Below, piece after piece: positions 5,557-10,150 of a DNA stretch of 10,150 nucleotides. Both the position numbers and the translations under genes were made by a program. The notes under the pieces are model-generated. The model was not told where the DNA came from and did not search any database. It saw only the letters and a program-made list of their open reading frames with translations. Origin of the DNA: Aquifex sp. (GTDB lineage: Bacteria; Aquificota; Aquificia; Aquificales; Aquificaceae); the NCBI GenBank assembly GCA_015487405.1, contig WFPV01000069.1, positions 1-10,150 on the forward strand, read 5' to 3'. The first letter of the stretch is position 1; each line of letters opens with the position of its first letter.

Positions 5557-6861
5557 ATGCAGGTAAAGGTGGGGATAGTAGGTTGTGGAACGGTAGGAAC
5601 GGGAACAGCGAAACTGCTTTTAGAAAACGGAGAGCTCATAAAGAAGAAAACGGGAATAGAGTTCAAGCTCGTGAAAGTTGCGGATATAGACTGGGAGAAG
5701 AAGAGGGAGTTTGAGATTCCAAAAGAACTAAGAACTACCGACTACAAAGAAGTCCTAAAGGAAGCAGACATAGTCGTTGAACTCGTGGGGGGAACGGGAT
5801 TTGCAAAAAAACTAATTTTAGAAGCTCTCAATAATGGAAAAGGTGTAGTTACCGCAAACAAGCATCTGCTTGCGGAGGAAGGGAGGGAAATCTTTGAGCT
5901 TGCCAAGAAAAAAAATCTCTTCCTCGGCTTTGAAGCGGCGGTAGGTGGAGGAATACCCGTAATAAAGGCTCTAAAAGAAGGACTCGTAGGAAACCGCATA
6001 AAGAACATACTTGGAATCCTAAACGGCACTACGAACTACATACTCACGGAAATGTTTGAGAAAGGTGTCAGCTTTGAAATAGCCCTGAAGGACGCACAGG
6101 AAAAGGGATACGCGGAAGCGGACCCTTCCCTTGACGTGGACGGATGGGACGCGGCGCACAAAATTACCCTCCTCGCAATGCTCGCCTACGGAAACTACAT
6201 AGACTTTAAAGACGTCTATGTAGAAGGAATAAGAAATATAGACAAGTTGGATGTGGAGCTCGGGAAGGAGCTCGGCTACACCCTTAAACTCCTCGCTATA
6301 GCCAAGAGAGTAGACTCCGAGATAGAAGTTCGTGTCCACCCCACATTTATCCACAGTGACGAGGCTCTCGCAAAAGTTTCGGGAGTTTACAACGCGGTGA
6401 TGATAGAAGGGGACTTTGTAGGAAAGACGATGTTCTACGGACAGGGAGCGGGCTCTCACCCTACAGCTTCCGCGGTAGTTTCAGATATAGTAGATGCGGG
6501 AAGATTTTTAATATGTAAAGATTTAAGATACCTTACGGTGGATTGGGAGGACAAAAAACTCAAAGTTAGGAAGAACTTTTACTCCCGATATTACCTTCGC
6601 TTTGACGTTCCCGACAAGCCTGGCGTCCTCGCAAAAATATCAAAGGTTTTAGCGGACTTTAACATAAGTATCGCCGCAGTTCTCCAGAAGGAAATGGTCT
6701 GCAAGATAGCAGGAAGGGAAAATGAACCTGTAGTTCCCCTCGTGATTCTCACTCACAAAGCTTTTGAAGAGGACGTCCAGAAAGCCCTAACGGAAATAAA
6801 AAAACTACCCGTGGTGGTAGATGAGCCCGTTCTCATAAGAGTGGAAGAAGAAGCGTATTAA
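5557..6861 (+). CDS. hom: Homoserine dehydrogenase with C-terminal ACT domain
   Basis: This 434-residue enzyme reduces aspartate semialdehyde to homoserine with NAD(P)H, the branch point to threonine and methionine. The Rossmann fold starts with VGIVGCGTVGTGTAKLL (residues 5-21). Lys102 is in VTANKHLL and FEAAVGGGIPVIKAL begins at 125. NGTTNYILTEM starts at 156. The signature YAEADPSLDVDGWDAAHK (185-202) holds the proposed catalytic Asp198 and Lys202. The GQGAGSHPTASAVVSD block at 296-310 closes the catalytic part. An ACT domain begins at about 345 (YYLRFDVPDKPGVLAKIS), the usual site for feedback control by threonine. Length is normal for the monofunctional ACT type. It is first of three packed plus-strand genes, 9 bases ahead of the oxidase gene. 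Both key residues are present, so it should be active. Confidence 0.97.
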   Translation: MQVKVGIVGCGTVGTGTAKLLLENGELIKKKTGIEFKLVKVADIDWEKKREFEIPKELRTTDYKEVLKEADIVVELVGGTGFAKKLILEALNNGKGVVTANKHLLAEEGREIFELAKKKNLFLGFEAAVGGGIPVIKALKEGLVGNRIKNILGILNGTTNYILTEMFEKGVSFEIALKDAQEKGYAEADPSLDVDGWDAAHKITLLAMLAYGNYIDFKDVYVEGIRNIDKLDVELGKELGYTLKLLAIAKRVDSEIEVRVHPTFIHSDEALAKVSGVYNAVMIEGDFVGKTMFYGQGAGSHPTASAVVSDIVDAGRFLICKDLRYLTVDWEDKKLKVRKNFYSRYYLRFDVPDKPGVLAKISKVLADFNISIAAVLQKEMVCKIAGRENEPVVPLVILTHKAFEEDVQKALTEIKKLPVVVDEPVLIRVEEEAY

Positions 6862-6870
6862 AATTTAGCT

Positions 6871-8175
6871 ATGCGTGAAGTAGTAGTGGTAGGCTCGGGA
6901 ATTTCGGGACTATCCGTTGCCTATAGATTGAAGCAAAAGGGACACGACGTAGTCGTGTATGAAAAAGACGACGAGATAGGGGGAACCATAAAAACAAAGC
7001 AGGAAGAGGGATACCTCTATGAGCTCGGCCCCCAAACACTCTTTGCGGACGAAGAAGTCTTGAAGTTCATTGAAGAACTTGGTTTAAAACCGATAAAAGC
7101 CTCCGAAAATGCAAAGTATAGATATATCTACAAGAAAGGAAAACTCATTCCTCTCCCTCTGTCTCCCGCTCAGTTCCTGACAACTCCCCTGCTTTCCTTC
7201 ACCTCAAAGATTAAAATCCTCAAAGAACTTTTTTCAAAACCCGTGGAAGAAGACATATCCATTGCGGAGTTCGTCAGAAAACGCTTCGGCGAAGAAGTTC
7301 TAAACTACTTAGTCGCCCCCTTCCTCTCAGGAGTTTATGCAGGAGACCCCGAAAAACTTTCTCTCAAATATGCAACCCCGAGACTTTACGAAATCCAAAG
7401 GAAACACGGAAGCCTCCTAAAAGCCCTTCTGAAAGAAAAAAGAGTAGCCCCAAAAGGTCAGCTAATTTCCTTTGAAGGGGGGCTATCGGAGCTCATAAAC
7501 ACACTCGCAAAGGAGCTTGAGGTTCACACCGAGAGCGTAGTCCTCAGGATGAGGAAGTTTGAGGACCACTTTAAGTTAGACGTTCGGGGAAAAAAGGTAG
7601 AAACGAAAAGCGTGGTGGTGGCAAGCCCCGCCTACACCTCTTCGTACCTCCTCAAGGAAATCTCCTTCAGTGCGAGTGAGATTTTTGAGAAGATAGATTA
7701 TCCTCCCGTAGTTGTAGTGAATGTGGGAGTGAAAGGGAAAATTCCCGAAGGCTTTGGTTTCTTAGTCCCGAGAGTGGAAGGAAAGAGAATCCTCGGGGCT
7801 ATGTTCATGTCCAAACTCTTCCCCGGGAGGGCACCCGAAGGAAAGGAGCTCCTTTCTGTCTTTCTCGGCGGAGCGACCGACAGGGAAGTAATAGAGCTAC
7901 CTGACGAAGAAATTGTAAACACCGTAGAGAAAGAGCTCAAAGAAATTCTAAACATAGAGAGTATAGACTTTGTCAGAATCCACAGATGGAAGAGGGCAAT
8001 TCCCCAGTATAACGTGGGCTACGAGGAGTATCTCAATCTCGTTAGGGATATGGAAAAGGACTATCCCGGTCTTTTCTTAACCGGGAACTGGATATACGGT
8101 GTCTCCATGGGAGACTGCATAAGGGCGTCTAAGAGTGTGGCTCAAAATGTGGAGGGATTCTTAGCATCATGCTGA
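6871..8175 (+). CDS. hemG: Protoporphyrinogen/coproporphyrinogen oxidase (FAD-dependent)
   Basis: This 434-residue flavoprotein belongs to the oxygen-dependent PPOX family (called HemY, HemG or CgoX in different organisms), which removes six electrons from a porphyrinogen late in heme synthesis. The FAD site is at the N-terminus: VVVVGSGISGLSVAYRL with Gly8, Gly10 and Gly13, Glu31 (VYEKDDEIGGTIKT), then ELGPQTLF. The C-terminal FAD contact GNWIYGVSMGDCI lies at 405-417. The segments LVAPFLSGVYAGDPEKLSLKYA and FEGGLSELI are typical of the family. Whether the substrate is protoporphyrinogen IX or coproporphyrinogen III cannot be told from sequence alone. The start is 9 bases after the hom stop, and the end overlaps the next gene by 7 bases, so the three genes likely share a transcript. 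No Shine-Dalgarno is seen. Confidence 0.9.
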   Translation: MREVVVVGSGISGLSVAYRLKQKGHDVVVYEKDDEIGGTIKTKQEEGYLYELGPQTLFADEEVLKFIEELGLKPIKASENAKYRYIYKKGKLIPLPLSPAQFLTTPLLSFTSKIKILKELFSKPVEEDISIAEFVRKRFGEEVLNYLVAPFLSGVYAGDPEKLSLKYATPRLYEIQRKHGSLLKALLKEKRVAPKGQLISFEGGLSELINTLAKELEVHTESVVLRMRKFEDHFKLDVRGKKVETKSVVVASPAYTSSYLLKEISFSASEIFEKIDYPPVVVVNVGVKGKIPEGFGFLVPRVEGKRILGAMFMSKLFPGRAPEGKELLSVFLGGATDREVIELPDEEIVNTVEKELKEILNIESIDFVRIHRWKRAIPQYNVGYEEYLNLVRDMEKDYPGLFLTGNWIYGVSMGDCIRASKSVAQNVEGFLASC

Positions 8176-8780
8176 GCCGAGAAAGATTCGAGGAATTTCT
8201 TAATGCTTTTAAAAAAGGTTTAGATACGCCTTACGGCGTGATAAAGCTAAAAAGAATAAAACAAGGAAGATTCATTGAAGAGTTCAACGTAGACCTCTCC
8301 TTAGAGGACGAAAGCCTGCTTACTATGAAGGTATTTCTCGGAAGAAAACCCTACTACGGAGAGTGGGTGGAAATATTCGGGATAAAACCAAAACTAAAAG
8401 GTCAGGTTCCCTTCTTCAACTCGCCAGTAGAAGAAGTCCTTTTGGATTCCGTTACTCCATACTTTTCCAAAGTCTTTATAGAGTACTTTGAGGACAAAGA
8501 AACAGCCAAAGAGCTCCAAAAGGGTGTTCCACCCGCCCTTTCCCGTATGGGATACGAACTCTTTAAAAGAGGATACACCTACTTCAGGGATTGGTATATA
8601 CCCGAAGGTTTGATGGAAGGTGGCCACAAGATTCAGGCGGGAAAGCCCAAAAACGAAGAGATTCGAAAAAAGCACCTTCGGCAAATACTTGAGGAGCTCG
8701 AAACTTTCAGAAAAAAGTGTGACGACGAAGAGCTCGTTAAAAAGATAGAACAAAGAGCCGAAAAACTTTTAAGCCTTTAA
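8169..8780 (+). CDS. Uncharacterised 203-residue protein (possibly DUF1122-like)
   Basis: I do not firmly recognise this soluble protein. It has no signal peptide or membrane segment. Residues about 1-75 look beta-rich (YGVIKLKRIKQGRFIEEFNVDL, LLTMKVFLGRKPYYGEWVEIFG). The middle (VTPYFSKVFIEYFEDKETAKELQKGVPPALSRMGYELFKRGYTYFRDWYIPEG) is aromatic and strongly patterned, suggesting a defined fold. The last 50 residues are a charged helix. The pattern recalls DUF1122, a family of unknown role known mainly from archaea, but that is from memory. It overlaps the oxidase gene by 7 bases, with GGAGGG 12 bases before the ATG, so it is coupled to the heme gene and may act in that pathway. Its stop overlaps the convergent TetR gene by 12 bases. 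Confidence 0.75.
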   Translation: MLSRERFEEFLNAFKKGLDTPYGVIKLKRIKQGRFIEEFNVDLSLEDESLLTMKVFLGRKPYYGEWVEIFGIKPKLKGQVPFFNSPVEEVLLDSVTPYFSKVFIEYFEDKETAKELQKGVPPALSRMGYELFKRGYTYFRDWYIPEGLMEGGHKIQAGKPKNEEIRKKHLRQILEELETFRKKCDDEELVKKIEQRAEKLLSL

Positions 8781-9365
8781 CGCCCTCCAGATGTTCTCCG
8801 CTATCTCCTCCGCGTATTCCATTAAAGGCTTTTGCAGAACATTTTCCCCGTGGAGGAAAACTATACCTCCCATGGGTCCCATAATGGTAACGAAAGCGGA
8901 GAAAAAGTCCTGATTCCTGAGCTCTCCCTTCGCCACGCCCTCCGAGAGGAGCACCCCTATTTCAGTCACAACGTCACCAACACAAGCAAAACCGAGACAG
9001 TCTTCCTCAAAGACCTCCCTGTTTGAGAGGAAAACCCTAAGGAAGTAGTGAATGAGCTCTGGCTCTTTGAGGGCTATATCTATAAAACTCTTAACGAGCT
9101 CGTAAATCTTTTCCTTTGTGGATATATCTTTTTCGTTTATCTTTCTTATCCTCTCTGCTACCCACCGCGAAGCGGTAACCATTATCTCTTTGGCAAGCTC
9201 CTCTTTAGAAGAAAAGTAATTGTAAAGATTTCCCACGCTCATACTGAGCTCTTTCGCTATGTCGTGCATTGTGGTGTTGGAATAACCCTTTTCTGCAAAT
9301 AGCTTGCAGGCAGTCCTTATTATCTGGAGCTTTTTCTCCTGCTTTAGTTTCTCTTTTAGTTTCAT
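8769..9365 (-). CDS. TetR/AcrR-family transcriptional regulator
   Basis: This 198-residue protein has a TetR helix-turn-helix at about residues 13-61: IIRTACKLFAEKGYSNTTMHDIAKEL, then SMSVGNLYNYFSSKEELAKEIM, which contains the usual G-LY-YF-SKEEL recognition segment. The rest is an alpha-helical ligand and dimer domain with two nearby cysteines in DCLGFACVGD (about 128-137), a possible metal or redox site. It starts 2 bases after the hypB stop, so the pair is cotranscribed. That suggests, but does not prove, control linked to nickel, hydrogenase or hydrogen metabolism. No palindromic operator is visible before hypB within the window, which ends only 30 bases upstream of it. The ligand is unknown. 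Confidence 0.9.
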   Translation of the reverse strand: MKLKEKLKQEKKLQIIRTACKLFAEKGYSNTTMHDIAKELSMSVGNLYNYFSSKEELAKEIMVTASRWVAERIRKINEKDISTKEKIYELVKSFIDIALKEPELIHYFLRVFLSNREVFEEDCLGFACVGDVVTEIGVLLSEGVAKGELRNQDFFSAFVTIMGPMGGIVFLHGENVLQKPLMEYAEEIAENIWRALKA

Positions 9366-9367
9366 TC

Positions 9368-10120
9368 TCAGCCCTTTACCCCCGTTCTTACTCTACTAAG
9401 CAGTAGCTCTATCCATTCTTCAAAACCTTTCCCCGTTTTTGCAGAGAGCTTTATCACCTTTATGTTAGGATTTACCTTCCTTGCGGACTCAACGGCTTTA
9501 TTAATGTCAAAGTCAAGGTATGGAAGGAGGTCTATTTTTGTCAAGAGCATCAACTCTGCATCCTTGAACATAACGGGATACTTCTCAGGTTTGTCCTCCC
9601 CTTCCGTTACGGAAAGAAGAACTACGTTAGTGTGAGCTCCCACATCGTAGGAGGCGGGACATACGAGGTTTCCTACGTTTTCTATAAAAACAAGGTCAAG
9701 CTCCTCTAAAGGTAGGTGGTGAATTCCTTCATGAACCATAAAGGCGTCAAGGTGGCAAGCCTGTCCCGTAGTAATTTGGTAAGCGGGAGCCCCCTTCTTT
9801 TTTATCCTTTCAGCGTCGTTGTTCGTCTCAAGGTCTCCCTCTATTACGCCTATCCTGACCTTATCTTTAAGGAACTCTATGGTCCTCTCTATGAGGCTCG
9901 TTTTTCCCGCTCCAGGTGAACTCATGAGGTTTATGGCGTAAACGCCGTGCTCGTCAAAGTGTTTCCTGTTGCTCTCCGCTTGTCTGTCGTTGGCGTCAAG
10001 AATCTTCTTTATAACCTCTACCGTTTTTTTATCCTCAAGCTCGGGATTATGGTGATGATGGTGGTGGTGATGGTGCTCGCGATGATGCTCCGTTATAGAA
10101 CAACCGCAATCCTTACACAT
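9368..10120 (-). CDS. hypB: Hydrogenase nickel incorporation GTPase HypB
   Basis: This 250-residue GTPase, with HypA, delivers nickel to the large subunit of NiFe hydrogenase in the cytoplasm. The N-terminus carries CKDCGC (Cys2, Cys5, Cys7), the high-affinity nickel site. It is followed by a histidine stretch with 11 His between residues 12 and 24 for nickel storage. The G domain has the P-loop SSPGAGKTS (about 67-75), GDLETNNDA (95-103), and TGQACHLDA (118-126). In this last block Cys122 and His123 are the second metal site, together with Cys154 in VGNLVCPASYDVG. The guanine-specificity motif is TKID (194-197). All motifs are intact. The TetR gene follows 2 bases downstream. HypA and other hyp genes are not in view. 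The dual nickel sites point to both delivery and storage. Confidence 0.97.
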   Translation of the reverse strand: MCKDCGCSITEHHREHHHHHHHHHNPELEDKKTVEVIKKILDANDRQAESNRKHFDEHGVYAINLMSSPGAGKTSLIERTIEFLKDKVRIGVIEGDLETNNDAERIKKKGAPAYQITTGQACHLDAFMVHEGIHHLPLEELDLVFIENVGNLVCPASYDVGAHTNVVLLSVTEGEDKPEKYPVMFKDAELMLLTKIDLLPYLDFDINKAVESARKVNPNIKVIKLSAKTGKGFEEWIELLLSRVRTGVKG

Positions 10121-10150
10121 AGTAATTAAAAATATAAGGGAAAAATTTAA

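Noticed and set aside
6019..6459. 146-codon frame on the minus strand inside hom
   Set aside because: It lies entirely opposite the strongly conserved core of homoserine dehydrogenase and resembles no family; it is a by-product of hom codon use.
8394..8753. 119-codon minus-strand frame opposite the unknown 203-residue gene
   Set aside because: The plus-strand gene is coupled to the oxidase gene, has a ribosome binding site and patterned protein features. The opposite frame is Phe/Leu-rich, as expected for the complement of Lys/Glu-rich coding sequence.
10030..10090. Short tandem repeat of GTGATG-like units
   Set aside because: These are the His codons of the HypB nickel-binding stretch, not a noncoding repeat or CRISPR array.
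9947..10129. Plus-strand Met/Val-rich frame opposite the hypB histidine stretch
   Set aside because: It is the complement of the His codon run (ATG/GTG repeats) and has no independent support.
1..10150. CRISPR arrays, tRNA or rRNA genes
   Set aside because: No regularly spaced repeats, cloverleaf-like segments or rRNA-like sequence were seen; the gaps are too short or AT-rich.

Overview
The window most likely comes from a hyperthermophilic, chemolithotrophic bacterium of the Aquificales, close to Aquifex. Four things point there. The proteins are compact and rich in Lys, Glu and Ile, and Arg codons are mostly AGA/AGG. Genes are packed with gaps of a few bases or with overlaps. Functionally mixed genes share operons. 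The glutamate racemase closely resembles the Aquifex enzyme as I remember it. No database was searched, so genus and species are not fixed.

Layout. (1) Bases 3-473, plus strand: the 3' end of a sulfur-carrier-like gene (TusA-type end fused to a DUF3343-type domain). (2) Bases 470-3309, minus strand: murI (glutamate racemase), a small coiled-coil membrane protein, then polX (Pol beta-type polymerase with a PHP nuclease domain). These read as one operon, with a 9-bp inverted repeat just before the polX start. (3) Bases 3326-4200: a segment bounded by two related hairpins (shared core GACCGCCTT-n-GG). It holds about 300 bases of doubtful coding value and then a gene I identify as an exported nickel superoxide dismutase (sodN). 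(4) Bases 4201-4791: tsaB, for tRNA t6A synthesis, whose ATG directly follows the sodN terminator T-run. (5) Bases 4775-5191, minus strand: a PIN-domain (VapC-like) protein whose ATG overlaps the stop codon of what looks like a truncated antitoxin. (6) Bases 5192-5556: that antitoxin stub and a broken transposase C-terminus. (7) Bases 5557-8780, plus strand: hom (homoserine dehydrogenase), a protoporphyrinogen oxidase-type flavoprotein and an unknown 203-residue protein, tightly packed. (8) Bases 10120-8769, minus strand: hypB (nickel chaperone GTPase for hydrogenase maturation) followed 2 bases later by a TetR-family regulator.

How the genes fit together. Nickel links two separate loci. HypB carries a CxxCGC site plus an 11-His stretch and supplies nickel to NiFe hydrogenase. 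The sodN product needs nickel at its N-terminal HCxxPCG hook. The most striking point is that the SOD hook lies directly after a signal peptide ending in Ala-Lys-Ala. Signal peptidase alone could therefore free the catalytic His1, with no SodX-type protease, and the enzyme would work outside the cytoplasm. The other genes are housekeeping (cell wall precursor, DNA repair, tRNA modification, threonine/methionine precursor, heme) or signs of past mobile-element activity around the PIN gene.
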